From contig NZ_FQUT01000005.1 in the NCBI RefSeq assembly GCF_900129245.1, positions 1-64,000 on the forward strand: DNA of 64,000 bases. Direction: 5' to 3'. Position numbers and translations under genes: made by a program. This DNA comes from Chryseobacterium arachidis (GTDB taxonomy: Bacteria > Bacteroidota > Bacteroidia > Flavobacteriales > Weeksellaceae). Positions 8,552-18,235 of this stretch are shown here, in pieces. The stretch's first letter is position 1. Each line of letters starts with the position of its first letter. Under the pieces are notes generated by a model. That model ran no database searches. It worked only from the letters and a program-made list of their open reading frames with translations, and was not told the origin of the DNA.

Positions 8552-11422
8552 ATGAAAAAGATTTATACGACATTATTAATCGTATTTTCGATGTATTCGT
8601 ATGCTCAAACATTGAATACGCAACTCAATGAAATTAATTTTGGAGAGTCTAGCTCACCTGCTAATTTGATTAAACTTAATGATCAAATCATTTTTTCCGC
8701 TGAAAGAAATATGGATGAAGGTAGAGAACTGTGGGTTTATAATTCTGCAAATCAAAGATCTACTTTGCTGAAAGATATCTGGCAGGGACACAACAGCGGA
8801 ATGTCCAATAATCCATATTTCGGTAAAATAAATAATAAAATATATTTTATTGCATCCGATAATTCATCTTATAACCAAATTTGGGTAACAGACGGAACAG
8901 TTGCGGGAACACAAAAAGTTAAAGATCTGAGTTCAAATTATGAAGCTATCGCGCAGGTGGCAGGAAATAAATTTTTTATTTTCTCCAACAAAGAACTTTC
9001 TGTTTACGATCCCTTAACCAATAATCTGACATTATTAAAGGCATTTGAATATACATCGGGAACGATGAGGCTGGAAACATTTAATAATCAATTGTTTTTA
9101 GCAGCAAACGACGGAATAAGCGGCAAAGAAATCTGGAAATCGGACGGAACTGTGGCAGGAACTACTTTATTGAAGGATATTGCAACAAATAGTGGAAGCG
9201 GAATTCCTGCTGATTTTAAAATCCTGACTCTAAATAATGGAAAGTTTTATTTCATAGGAAATACAGCAACAGGATACCAGCTTTTTGCAAGTGATGGGAC
9301 AGAAGCAGGAACAATTCCTATAAGAGCAATGCAGAATATAGGTGAATTAAACGGTGCTTCTACAGGAAATTATTTCGTATTCTCAGGATTTGATTCTACA
9401 AACGGAGGTTCTGAACCTTGGGTGTCAGACGGAACGGCTGCCGGAACTATGCTTTTAAAAGATATTCTTCCGGGAACTTCAAGTTCTATGGGAAATGGGA
9501 AATTTTTTAAGTTTAATAATAAAATTTATTTTGAAAGCAATTCGAACGGAACTCCAGGTTATGGTAACTATATCTGGGAAACCGATGGAACTACTGCCGG
9601 AACCGTTTTATTTCCTACACCTACCAACAATTTGTTATATGGAACCAGCTCAGACGGGCAGTATTTAGTTTTAACAAAACCAAATGAAGGAAATCGTTAT
9701 TGGATAGCCAATGGAAACTCTGCTCAGACATTTGAGATTACAGATATCGGAATGTCCTACAATAATAATTTCATCGATTTAAACTCAAAAATATATTTAA
9801 CAGGAAATAAGGCAAAATATGGAATTGAATTGTTTTCCTTAGATCCCATTTCACACGAATCTATAATAGCTTCTGATATTAGTCGTTATTCCAGCAGTTC
9901 ACCACATTCTTATGAATTACTAAATGATAATTTAATCTTTATTGCATCAGATAGAGAATTCAATAATCAGATTTACAAAAGAGACAAAGCAAGTCAGCAG
10001 ATATCTCGTCTTACAAATTTTGGCGGAACTTCTTTTACAGGTATGTTTACAAGTTTTAATGATACCTTCTTTAAAGTCGGAAACTTCTTCTATACCAAAA
10101 ACAGTAGCCCAAATCCGATAAGCGGAATTTATAGAACAGACGGAACTTCAGCTAATTCTGTATCGGTTTCTACGGGAAATACAAGTATTTATGACACTTC
10201 TTTTTTTGCTAATCTAAACGACAATACCTTATTATTTTCAGGATATAATAATGTAGTAGGGACAGAGCTTTGGAAGGTTGATAACAATTCTAATACGGCT
10301 GTTCTGGTAAAAGATATTTCGACAGAAAGCATGGGAAGTATGTATAATACAGACTCTAAAACGGCTGTAATTAATGGTTTTGCATACTTTGTTGCTAAAG
10401 AGAACGGAAAATTGGCAATTTGGAAATCGGACGGAACCGAAGTGAACACCACAAAAGCGATTCAGTTTAATTTCTCTGACGGAACAGACGGCGATATAAA
10501 AGTGTTGGGTAATTTCAATAATAAATTATTATTAACAACAAAAAAGGAAAATTTTTCCAGTTCTGCAAATACTGAGCTTTACGTTTCCGACGGAGATCAG
10601 GCATCTACAATGCTACTCAAATCACATAATGCATCTTTTGGATCTGCTAATCTTAACAGAGATACGGAAGTACTGAATAACAAGCTATATTACATTGTTA
10701 CAGGATATCCGGGAGGTGTTTATTCTACAGACGGAACTATCGCAGGTACGACGGAAGTTTTCTCGAGTAACTTTTTTGGGGATATTAAGTTAAAAAAATG
10801 TGGAAACCAGTTATTTTTCACCAATAACAACGGAACCCAGCTTTGGAAAACAGATGGTACAAACGCAGGCACAGTGAATTTATCTTCTAATTTAAGTAGC
10901 GTTAAAGACATGATTTGTGCAAACAACTATCTTTATTTCTTAAATGGAGATTCTCAAAAAGTATGGAGAACAAATGGTATAGCAGGAAATACTATTCCTT
11001 TGGACATTTTCATTACAAACGATGATAGTCAATTATTAACAAATGAAAATATTCTGAAACTGGCTACAGATAATGAAAAACTTTATCTTACCGTTTATAC
11101 GAAAGAGCACGGAAACGAACTTTATACAGTTACAGATCCACTTCCGCTTTATTTGGCAACAAATGATACAAAGAGTGACGAAAAAAGCTCAATAGGAAAT
11201 ATTCAGGTATATCCGAATCCTGTTGTAGATGGTTTCTCATTAAAGTTGAAAGACAACCAGAAAATAGAAGGAATCAAAATATTTGATACCTCAGGAAAAA
11301 TAGTGAGAAGCCTTGTGTATGACAATGAAAAGATAAACGTTTCAGATCTTACTTCAGGAATTTATTTCATAAAAATAAAAACTGATAAAGGAGAATACAT
11401 CAGTAAAATTATCAAGAAGTAA
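8552..11422 (+). CDS. Large secreted ELWxxDGT-repeat protein with T9SS type A sorting domain
   Basis: A 956-residue extracellular protein. The signal peptide is MKKIYTTLLIVFSMYSYAQ. The body is a series of at least ten repeats of the type (E/Q)(I/L)W-x-x-DGT-x-A-GT, for example IWVTDGTVAGT, EIWKSDGTVAGT and QLWKTDGTNAGT, probably blades of a beta-propeller. The last ~75 residues form a type A T9SS C-terminal domain: the entry motif VYPNP, then FDTSGKIV, LTSGIYFIKI and a final basic KIIKK. The tail is recognised and cleaved by the type IX system, so the protein ends up secreted or surface-anchored. Ligand or role is unknown. It sits after a PorV2-like gene. Confidence 0.9.
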   Translation: MKKIYTTLLIVFSMYSYAQTLNTQLNEINFGESSSPANLIKLNDQIIFSAERNMDEGRELWVYNSANQRSTLLKDIWQGHNSGMSNNPYFGKINNKIYFIASDNSSYNQIWVTDGTVAGTQKVKDLSSNYEAIAQVAGNKFFIFSNKELSVYDPLTNNLTLLKAFEYTSGTMRLETFNNQLFLAANDGISGKEIWKSDGTVAGTTLLKDIATNSGSGIPADFKILTLNNGKFYFIGNTATGYQLFASDGTEAGTIPIRAMQNIGELNGASTGNYFVFSGFDSTNGGSEPWVSDGTAAGTMLLKDILPGTSSSMGNGKFFKFNNKIYFESNSNGTPGYGNYIWETDGTTAGTVLFPTPTNNLLYGTSSDGQYLVLTKPNEGNRYWIANGNSAQTFEITDIGMSYNNNFIDLNSKIYLTGNKAKYGIELFSLDPISHESIIASDISRYSSSSPHSYELLNDNLIFIASDREFNNQIYKRDKASQQISRLTNFGGTSFTGMFTSFNDTFFKVGNFFYTKNSSPNPISGIYRTDGTSANSVSVSTGNTSIYDTSFFANLNDNTLLFSGYNNVVGTELWKVDNNSNTAVLVKDISTESMGSMYNTDSKTAVINGFAYFVAKENGKLAIWKSDGTEVNTTKAIQFNFSDGTDGDIKVLGNFNNKLLLTTKKENFSSSANTELYVSDGDQASTMLLKSHNASFGSANLNRDTEVLNNKLYYIVTGYPGGVYSTDGTIAGTTEVFSSNFFGDIKLKKCGNQLFFTNNNGTQLWKTDGTNAGTVNLSSNLSSVKDMICANNYLYFLNGDSQKVWRTNGIAGNTIPLDIFITNDDSQLLTNENILKLATDNEKLYLTVYTKEHGNELYTVTDPLPLYLATNDTKSDEKSSIGNIQVYPNPVVDGFSLKLKDNQKIEGIKIFDTSGKIVRSLVYDNEKINVSDLTSGIYFIKIKTDKGEYISKIIKK

Positions 11423-11425
11423 TAT

Positions 11426-11457
11426 AAAAGTCCTCAATCGTATTGGGGACTTTTTTT
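11426..11457 (+). terminator. Terminator of the ELWxxDGT gene
   Basis: AAAGTCCTCAAT pairs with ATTGGGGACTTT (one G-T pair), with a three-base loop and seven T. Bases 11458-11612 beyond it are AT-rich with nothing recognised. Confidence 0.8.
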
Positions 11458-11612
11458 GTAAATTTAAATATGAAAGTGGTTAACTTTTTACAGAAAAATA
11501 ATTTTCTAACACTAAATTATGAAAAAAAAGTTAATTTCCAAATTTTGTAAATAAATAATTTAAAAATAAATCGATTGGATTAAATAATTAACTGGTATTG
11601 TTGGTGTTTTGT

Positions 11613-13403
11613 TTAATTATTGAAAAAATCGTGAATTACCTTGGCCTTACTTTTTCCTAAAATTTCCTCTAAAGTTTCCAGATTAGATTCTTTAATCCTT
11701 TTTACCGACTTTAATTTAGATAACAGTAATTCAATCGTTTTCTCTCCGATTCCAGGAATTTCTTCCAGTTCAGATTTTATAGTCGAGTTTTTTCTTCTTG
11801 TTCTGTGATGTTTTACTCCGAAACGGTGTGCCTCGTCTCTTACTCTTTGTAAAATTTTCAAGGTTTCGGATTTTTTATCAAGATATAATGGGATTGGATC
11901 TTCGGGGAAGAAAATTTCCTCCAAACGTTTTGCAATTCCGACAATAGTTATTTTTCCGTATAGTCCTAATAATCGTAAACTTTTTACGGCAGAAGATAAT
12001 TGTCCTTTTCCACCATCAATCAGGATCAGTTGTGGTAAATCTTCACCTTCATCCAGCATCCTTTTATAGCGGCGGTAAATTACTTCTTCCATCGTTGCAA
12101 AGTCATTCGGGCCTTCTACAGTCTTCGGGTGAAATATTCTGTAATCAGCTTTGCTCGGTTTCCCGTCTTTAAAAACAACACAGGCAGAAACGGGATTCGT
12201 TCCCTGAATATTCGAATTGTCAAAACCTTCAATATGTCTTGGCTCTACGGGCATTCTCAGCAGCTTTTGCATTTCAGCCATGATTCTGTTGGTGTGTCTT
12301 TCAGGATCTACAATCTGAACCTGTTTTAATTTTTCCAGACGATATTCTTTCGCATTCTTTTCGGAAAGTTCAACAATACGTTTTTTGTCACCAACTTTAG
12401 GAACAATTAGCTTCACATTTGGGATTTCCACAGACAAATGAAAAGGAAGCAGCACTTCTTTTGAATTTGAATCAAATTTTTGTCGGATCTCTATTAAAGC
12501 CTTTTCCATAATATCTTCATCACTTTCCTCAAGAATTTTCTTAATCTCTGTAGTAAAACTCTGGATAATATTTCCGTTTCTTATTTTAAAGAAATTTACG
12601 TAAGCTGCGGTCTCGTCACTCGTCATGCCAAAGACATCCACATCGTCAATACTTGGATTTACCACCGTATTTCTCGATTGATAATCTTCAAGAGCGTCGA
12701 TTCTTTCTTTAATAATCTGGGCATTTTCAAACTGAAGATTCGTTGCATACTTCATCATCTGGTTTACCAGATAATCCTTAGCTTTCCGGAAATCCCCTTT
12801 AATAATTCCGCGGATAGCGTCGATCTTTTCATCGTAATCTTCCTTGCTTTCCAATCCTTCGCAAGGGCCTTCACAATTTTTAATATGATATTCCAGACAG
12901 ACTTTATATTTTCCTTCGTCAATTTTATTGGGAGCTAAATTTAAATTACAGGTTCTTAATTTGTAGATATGCTTAATCGTATCGAGTAAAATTTTTGCCG
13001 GCCGCACTTTTGCGTAAGGACCATAATATTCCGAACCGTCTTTAATTTTAGTTCTTGTGAGAAAAATCCTCGGAAAATCTTCATTTTTAATGCAGATCCA
13101 GGGATAGGTTTTGTCATCCTTCAGCATGACATTATAAAACGGCTGATGTTCTTTTATTAAATTATTTTCCAATAAAAGAGCGTCATATTCGCTGTTCACA
13201 ATGGTGGTTTCCAATCGTTGGATTTTTCCGACCATTATTTTTATCCTGTATCCTGAAAGGTTTTTATTAAAGTAAGAGAGAACCCTTTTCTTTAAATTTT
13301 TTGCCTTTCCTACATACAAAAGCTGATCGTTTTTATCATAATAACGATAAACGCCGGGTTCGGATGGTAATGTTTTGAGCTGTAATTCTAAAGAAGGATT
13401 CAT
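11613..13403 (-). CDS. uvrC: Excinuclease ABC subunit C
   Basis: A 596-residue UvrC, full length for the family. Order of domains: N-terminal GIY-YIG nuclease (GVYRYYDKNDQLLYVGKAKN, about 17-95), which makes the 3' incision; the four-Cys cluster region; a UVR motif (about 205-240) that binds UvrB; the RNase H-like domain (EGFDNSNIQGTNPV and LILIDGGKGQL) for the 5' incision; and a C-terminal helix-hairpin-helix (EIPGIGEKTIELLL). It acts with UvrA/UvrB in nucleotide excision repair in the cytoplasm. It is a lone minus-strand gene 80 bases downstream of an unknown secreted gene. Confidence 0.97.
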   Translation of the reverse strand: MNPSLELQLKTLPSEPGVYRYYDKNDQLLYVGKAKNLKKRVLSYFNKNLSGYRIKIMVGKIQRLETTIVNSEYDALLLENNLIKEHQPFYNVMLKDDKTYPWICIKNEDFPRIFLTRTKIKDGSEYYGPYAKVRPAKILLDTIKHIYKLRTCNLNLAPNKIDEGKYKVCLEYHIKNCEGPCEGLESKEDYDEKIDAIRGIIKGDFRKAKDYLVNQMMKYATNLQFENAQIIKERIDALEDYQSRNTVVNPSIDDVDVFGMTSDETAAYVNFFKIRNGNIIQSFTTEIKKILEESDEDIMEKALIEIRQKFDSNSKEVLLPFHLSVEIPNVKLIVPKVGDKKRIVELSEKNAKEYRLEKLKQVQIVDPERHTNRIMAEMQKLLRMPVEPRHIEGFDNSNIQGTNPVSACVVFKDGKPSKADYRIFHPKTVEGPNDFATMEEVIYRRYKRMLDEGEDLPQLILIDGGKGQLSSAVKSLRLLGLYGKITIVGIAKRLEEIFFPEDPIPLYLDKKSETLKILQRVRDEAHRFGVKHHRTRRKNSTIKSELEEIPGIGEKTIELLLSKLKSVKRIKESNLETLEEILGKSKAKVIHDFFNN

Positions 13404-13483
13404 ATAACAAAATTAAGGAATTTAAAGCCACAAAAAAAGCCGCAGAAATCCCGCAGCTTTATAAATGTATGTTAAAGTTAATT

Positions 13484-14245
13484 TTATCCGTTGCTCATTT
13501 CAGTATACTGATATACCAAAAAGCTGAAATAATCCCATTCCACAGAATTTTTAGGGAACTTTTTTACAAATTCTGCATTGTCTCCGAAAAGAAAATCATA
13601 ATTATCTTCAAAGTCATCTTTGTGAAGCCACATTACTTTATCTCCTTTTTTTACGTAATAAGATTTGATAACGCCGCCTCCTAAGCTTGGTGAGCCCATC
13701 ACAGAAAATCCTGCGGTCTCTTTTGCTCTGGGATCGTGATATACAGAGATGATATCGTCAAACTCAGGGTTGATGACCTGCATTAAGAATTCTTTGTCGT
13801 CTTTTTTATTTTTTAAAGAAACTGTCTGGTTTACAAAATGGATACGGTCTTTGGTTGTTGTATTTTTTAATTTTTTTGTCTGATAATTTCTGATGTTGCC
13901 CATGTATTTTGCCACTTTCATAAATTTCTCAGCTTCATTTGGATACAGATACATTTCATCAATATTATCGGCAACAAGTACAGTTGGTTTTTTGGTAGCA
14001 CTGTCTTTAATAGATACCTCGAAAATCTGTCCTTTTTTAGTGTCGATTTTGTTACAGAACCCTTTTACAGTTGTTCCGTCTTTTAAAACTACGGTTGAAG
14101 TTTTTTTAGGAGATGGAGTGTTGAAGCCTTCATTGAAAAGATACTGTTCCATTTTTTTGATCTCTTCTTTGGAGTATTTCACTTTCTGTGCGAAAGAAGC
14201 TGTGCTTACAAGAAACAGTGCAAGCAGCATTTTTTTAAGTTTCAT
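13484..14245 (-). CDS. Secreted protein of unknown function
   Basis: A 253-residue protein with a signal peptide (MKLKKMLLALFLVSTASFAQ). The mature protein is lysine-rich, with a strand-rich region around VVLKDGTTVKGFCNKID that resembles the short beta-domains of other Bacteroidota periplasmic proteins, and a C-terminal part containing several aromatic residues. I do not recognise the family. It lies on the minus strand upstream of uvrC but has no shared function with it. A minus-strand TACTTTTG (14273-14280) 28 bases before the ATG fits a -7 box. Confidence 0.65.
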   Translation of the reverse strand: MKLKKMLLALFLVSTASFAQKVKYSKEEIKKMEQYLFNEGFNTPSPKKTSTVVLKDGTTVKGFCNKIDTKKGQIFEVSIKDSATKKPTVLVADNIDEMYLYPNEAEKFMKVAKYMGNIRNYQTKKLKNTTTKDRIHFVNQTVSLKNKKDDKEFLMQVINPEFDDIISVYHDPRAKETAGFSVMGSPSLGGGVIKSYYVKKGDKVMWLHKDDFEDNYDFLFGDNAEFVKKFPKNSVEWDYFSFLVYQYTEMSNG

Positions 14246-14377
14246 AGGGATATTAATTTTTTATTTTCGGAGCAAAAGTAATGAATTAATTGAGTTGTTG
14301 TAAGAAAAACTTAGGACCTGAAAATTAGTTTTTCCAATTATTGTTAAATGTGTAATTTTAAGACAAATTTTTAGAGA

Positions 14378-15865
14378 ATGATATACGGTGTAGATGTTTT
14401 GAGTTTCCATGATGTTTTGGAGATCTGCAAAACTCCAAATAAAGCTAAACTTAACAAGGCTGCTAAAGAACAGATTTTAAAATCTCAAAAGAACGTAAAG
14501 GAAATTGTAGAGTCAGACAGAACAGTTTATGGAATCAATACAGGTTTCGGACCTTTGTGTGATGTGAAAATATCTGAAGAAGAAACAGCGCAGCTGCAAT
14601 ATAATTTAATTATTTCCCATGCGGTGGGGGTAGGAAAGCCAATTGATAAGGAATTTTCAAAAATCATGATGATCGCTAAAGTTCATGCCTTATCAAAAGG
14701 ATTTTCGGGAGTTTCTCTGGAAGTAATCGAAAGAATGATCTTAATGCTGGAGAAAGATATTATTCCTGTAGTTCCGGAGCAGGGTTCTGTTGGAGCTTCA
14801 GGTGATTTGGCTCCTTTGGCTCATTTGGTTTTACCGCTTTTAGGCTTAGGAAAAGTTTGGGTGGGAGATGAAATTTTTGAAACAGCCGAAATTTTAGAAA
14901 AAAATGATCTTAAAGCATTGACTTTAGGTCCGAAAGAAGGTTTAGGATTAATTAACGGAACTCAGTTCATCCTTTCTCATGCGATCAAAGGATTGGAGAA
15001 ATTCGAGTATTTACTGGATTTGGCAGATATGACTGCAGCTATGAGTCTTGAAGCCTACAGAGGTTCTGAAAGTCCTTTCAAAAAAGAGCTTCATGAAATC
15101 AGACCGTTTGAAGGAAGCAAAAAAGTGGCAGCAAGAATGCTGAAATTTTTAAAAGGCTCTGAAAATATGAAAGCTCACGAATATTGTGACAGAGTTCAGG
15201 ATCCTTATTCCATGCGATGTGTTCCGCAGGTGCACGGAGCGAGCAGAAATGCGTTTGAACACCTGAAAATGATGGCTGAAACGGAATTGAATTCTGTAAC
15301 CGATAACCCAATTGTTTTAAGTGCTGAAGAATCGATTTCCGGAGGGAATTTCCACGGACAATTGATGGCTTTACCTTTAGATTATGCAACATTAGCGGCG
15401 GCTGAATTAGGAAATATTTCAGACAGAAGAAGTTATTTATTATTGGAAGGAAAATACGGTTTACCAAGATTATTAACGGAAAGCTCAGGATTAAATTCGG
15501 GATTCATGATTCCTCAGTATACTTCTGCAGCGTTGGTTACGGAGAATAAAACATTATGTTTCCCGGCTTCTGCAGATTCCATTCCGACGAGTTTGGGTCA
15601 GGAAGATCATGTTTCTATGGGAAGTATTTCAGGAAGAAAATTCAATCAGGTTTTGGGTAACTTGGTGAATATTTTAGCGGTTGAATTAATGTTTGCTGCT
15701 CAAGGTCTGGAATTCAGAAGACCTGCAAAATGCTCAAAAATAATTGAAGAAAACTATGCCGTTCTTCGCTCAAAAGTGGCTAAGCTTGAAGACGACCGAT
15801 TGATTGGTGAAGATATGCTGGCTATTGCGGAATTGATTAATGAAAGAAAATTTGTGGTTAATTAA
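14378..15865 (+). CDS. hutH: Histidine ammonia-lyase
   Basis: A 495-residue aromatic amino-acid lyase. The Ala-Ser-Gly triplet that cyclises into the MIO prosthetic group is A140-S141-G142, in the context VGASGDLAPL. The flanking signatures YGINTGFGPL and GGNFHGQ are those of histidine ammonia-lyases, which convert L-histidine to trans-urocanate and ammonia. No hutU, hutI or hutG gene lies beside it, so the rest of the pathway, if present, is elsewhere. The gene stands alone and ends in a good terminator. A tyrosine or phenylalanine lyase is less likely given the family-wide similarity to HutH. Confidence 0.92.
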   Translation: MIYGVDVLSFHDVLEICKTPNKAKLNKAAKEQILKSQKNVKEIVESDRTVYGINTGFGPLCDVKISEEETAQLQYNLIISHAVGVGKPIDKEFSKIMMIAKVHALSKGFSGVSLEVIERMILMLEKDIIPVVPEQGSVGASGDLAPLAHLVLPLLGLGKVWVGDEIFETAEILEKNDLKALTLGPKEGLGLINGTQFILSHAIKGLEKFEYLLDLADMTAAMSLEAYRGSESPFKKELHEIRPFEGSKKVAARMLKFLKGSENMKAHEYCDRVQDPYSMRCVPQVHGASRNAFEHLKMMAETELNSVTDNPIVLSAEESISGGNFHGQLMALPLDYATLAAAELGNISDRRSYLLLEGKYGLPRLLTESSGLNSGFMIPQYTSAALVTENKTLCFPASADSIPTSLGQEDHVSMGSISGRKFNQVLGNLVNILAVELMFAAQGLEFRRPAKCSKIIEENYAVLRSKVAKLEDDRLIGEDMLAIAELINERKFVVN

Positions 15866-15886
15866 TTTTTTAACTTAAATAATATG

Positions 15887-15913
15887 AAGACTTCCAGAAT
15901 GGGAGTCTTTTTT
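15887..15913 (+). terminator. Terminator of hutH
   Basis: AAGACTTCC pairs with GGGAGTCTT (one G-T pair), followed by T residues, 21 bases after the hutH stop codon. Confidence 0.75.
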
Positions 15914-15920
15914 GTTTTGT

Positions 15921-16024
15921 CCCACAGGTTGCACAGATTTGCACAGATGAATGATCATATTTTATAATTTTTAATGAGCATTATAAAACATAAGCATATG
16001 TGTAAATCCGTACAATCTATGGGG
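15921..16024. repeat. Long imperfect inverted repeat ('CACAGAT' element)
   Basis: The left arm (15921-15967, CCCACAGGTTGCACAGATTT...) and right arm (15980-16024, ...TGTAAATCCGTACAATCTAT) are reverse complements over about 45 bases with scattered mismatches. The inner ends (TTTTATAAT / ATTATAAAA) match exactly. The left-arm motif recurs at 36750-36770. It resembles a decayed MITE-like or REP-like sequence. Confidence 0.6.
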
Positions 16025-16072
16025 AAATTAAAAAACAAAAATCATTAATTTTGTAATGCAAAGACAATTTAA

Positions 16073-16519
16073 ATGATAATAAAAAGAACAGATTCTTCCA
16101 ATACAGACTTTCGATATTTAGTGAAATTTTTAGACCAGGATCTTGCTGTTCGTGATGGAGAAGAACATGCATTTTATCACCAGTTTAATGCTATTGATCA
16201 GCTGAAAAACTGCGCGCTTTTCTATATCGGTGAAAAACCAGTTGCTTGCGGTGCATTCAAGAAATTTGATGATGACACGGTGGAAATCAAAAGAATGTTT
16301 GTTTTACCTGAATATAGAGGGAAAGGTTATGCCTCAAGAATACTGGGAGAACTTGAGATATGGGCAAGAGATGAAGATTTTACCTTCGCTGTTTTGGAAA
16401 CTGGGCTGAAACAGCCGGAAGCCATTGCTCTGTATACAAAAAATGGTTATCAGCTTATCCCTAATTATGGACAGTATGTCGGCGCAGAAAATAGTGTTTG
16501 CTATAAAAAGACTCTCTGA
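16073..16519 (+). CDS. GNAT family N-acetyltransferase
   Basis: A 148-residue GNAT acetyltransferase. The acetyl-CoA pyrophosphate-binding motif A (R/Q-x-x-G-x-G/A) is visible as Y-R-G-K-G-Y-A after the strand EIKRMFVLP. It is followed by the usual helix and the late strand FAVLETG, then ALYTKNGY (motif B). It is a cytoplasmic, single-domain protein; the acceptor amine is not predictable. It stands alone on the plus strand. A TAATTTTG box (16047-16054) 18 bases upstream of the ATG fits a Bacteroidota -7 element. Confidence 0.85.
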   Translation: MIIKRTDSSNTDFRYLVKFLDQDLAVRDGEEHAFYHQFNAIDQLKNCALFYIGEKPVACGAFKKFDDDTVEIKRMFVLPEYRGKGYASRILGELEIWARDEDFTFAVLETGLKQPEAIALYTKNGYQLIPNYGQYVGAENSVCYKKTL

Positions 16520-16635
16520 TTCATTACGTTAATTTATATTTCAGGCATAATAAAATAAGAAATATTTAAAATTCATTTTTCTGTAATTCAATGTAAAGTG
16601 ATATCTTGGTTTCACCAATCAAATATTATTTTTTT

Positions 16636-18132
16636 ATGAAGAAAAATGCTTTTTACTTACTCATGCTGTTTTTTGTTTTTACGGCGTGTAACAGAGACGA
16701 CCTTCAGAACAATCTTGCGGAAACAGAGATCACACAGAAAGATCCTTTAACGGCAAAGCAGATCAATGAAAAAATCAACGGAACGATCAAAACCAAAGGA
16801 AGATTTTCCTGGAAAGAATCTTCTGACCATTTCGTTTGGAGTGCCATCTTTCAGGGAAACCATATCGCATCAATAGGATTTGGATCATCTTTCGACAGAA
16901 ATTTAGATTCAAACAACAAAACCATCGAAGCGGAAATTTTAAAAGTAATTGAACAATATGAAGGAAAAACCGAAAGAATTCTGTTGTCTTCCGACCAATA
17001 TTTAAATCAAATCGATGTTGTGATTGAGAAGCAGGAAACGGTAATTGCCCTCAGAAAAATGAAAAATATCCGTTATCTGGAACCTGCAGATTATCATTAT
17101 TTTGAAAACGAACGAAAATACGGAACAACAGCAAAATCAAGCAGCAGCTCATCAGGCTGTGGGTTTGAATCAACAGCTTTAAATGCATCAGATTACACGA
17201 CAGTTACGCCTAATGCGAAAGCACCCTGGTCGTTCGCTAAACACGATATTATCAATGCATGGAACTACAGCACCGGAGCCGGAGTTACTATCGGAGTTAT
17301 CGACAGTGGTGTTTCTCCTGAACAGACTTTGCTGGGGAGCAGTTTCAATAATGGGTTGTCTTCCGGAAGAACAATCAGTAAAAACGGAGTATACGTAGAT
17401 TCTGTGTGGCCGTGGAGTACGGGCTATGATGGTTCTGCGGATCAATGCGGTCACGGAACAAGTATGGCTTCGGCGATGGCAGCGCCGAGAAATAACTTGG
17501 GGCAGCCAGTCGGTGTAGCTTATAATGCTAATTTAGTGACATACAGAGCGGCTTCCAATGTCGTGTTGGATGGTTATCATGAACAAAACGGAGTGAAAAT
17601 TGCCTTTACGGAATTGGGAAATAATACCAGTGTGAAAATCATTTCTATGTCGATGGGACATATTTTTTCTGTAGGAAAAATTGAAGACGGAGTGAAATAT
17701 GCGTATTCAAAAGGAAAACTGATTTTCTGTGCAGGAGGAACTTCTACAAGCTTTACAACTTTCGTAGGAGTGATTTTCCCGGCCTGGATGCCCGAAACAC
17801 AGGCGATCACCGGTGTAAAAGAAAATACCTCTAATCAGAAATGTGACGTTTGCCATTCCGGATCTGAGATTGATTTTACCTATCAGATGGAAAGAGCTTC
17901 AGGAAACAGCATTCCTGTACTCAGCTACTACAACGGACAGACAGATTACGTGGGTGGCTCCTCGGTAGCAACGGCTTCCACGGCAGGAATTGCAGCGTTG
18001 GTATGGGCAAAAAATCCTTCATGGACGAGAGATCAGGTGCTGAATAAAATGAGACAGTCTTCTATCTATTATCCAACTAAAAATGCAGATTATGGGTATG
18101 GAAATATTAATGTTTTGCAGGCTGTACAATAA
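16636..18132 (+). CDS. S8 family (subtilisin-like) serine peptidase, lipoprotein
   Basis: A 498-residue secreted subtilase. The start is the ATG at 16636, not the upstream in-frame TTG, because it opens a lipoprotein signal peptide with lipobox F-T-A-C18. A pro-region of about 150 residues precedes the catalytic domain. The triad is D223 (GVIDSG), H273 (CGHGTSMA) and S443 (GGSSVAT). Two Cys close together (KCDVCHSG) lie before the serine. There is no T9SS tail, so it is expected to remain as an anchored lipoprotein. It stands alone on the plus strand; just after it lies a short palindromic repeat that may end transcription. Confidence 0.9.
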   Translation: MKKNAFYLLMLFFVFTACNRDDLQNNLAETEITQKDPLTAKQINEKINGTIKTKGRFSWKESSDHFVWSAIFQGNHIASIGFGSSFDRNLDSNNKTIEAEILKVIEQYEGKTERILLSSDQYLNQIDVVIEKQETVIALRKMKNIRYLEPADYHYFENERKYGTTAKSSSSSSGCGFESTALNASDYTTVTPNAKAPWSFAKHDIINAWNYSTGAGVTIGVIDSGVSPEQTLLGSSFNNGLSSGRTISKNGVYVDSVWPWSTGYDGSADQCGHGTSMASAMAAPRNNLGQPVGVAYNANLVTYRAASNVVLDGYHEQNGVKIAFTELGNNTSVKIISMSMGHIFSVGKIEDGVKYAYSKGKLIFCAGGTSTSFTTFVGVIFPAWMPETQAITGVKENTSNQKCDVCHSGSEIDFTYQMERASGNSIPVLSYYNGQTDYVGGSSVATASTAGIAALVWAKNPSWTRDQVLNKMRQSSIYYPTKNADYGYGNINVLQAVQ

Positions 18133-18156
18133 AAGTTTAAACTGAAAATTAATTTT

Positions 18157-18208
18157 AACCGCAAAAGAGGCGAAGACTTCTCAAGCAATTTTTGTCCCTT
18201 TTGTGGTT
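18157..18208. repeat. Short palindromic repeat, 'AACCGCAAAAG' family, copy 1
   Basis: AACCGCAAAAGAGGCGAAGA and TTTTTGTCCCTTTTGTGGTT are imperfect reverse complements (15 of 20 by eye), followed by ATTTTTTC. The same motif flanks the larger element at 28903-29037. It may double as a terminator for the subtilase gene. Confidence 0.55.
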
Positions 18209-18235
18209 ATTTTTTCTATGCTAAATAAGTTCAAT

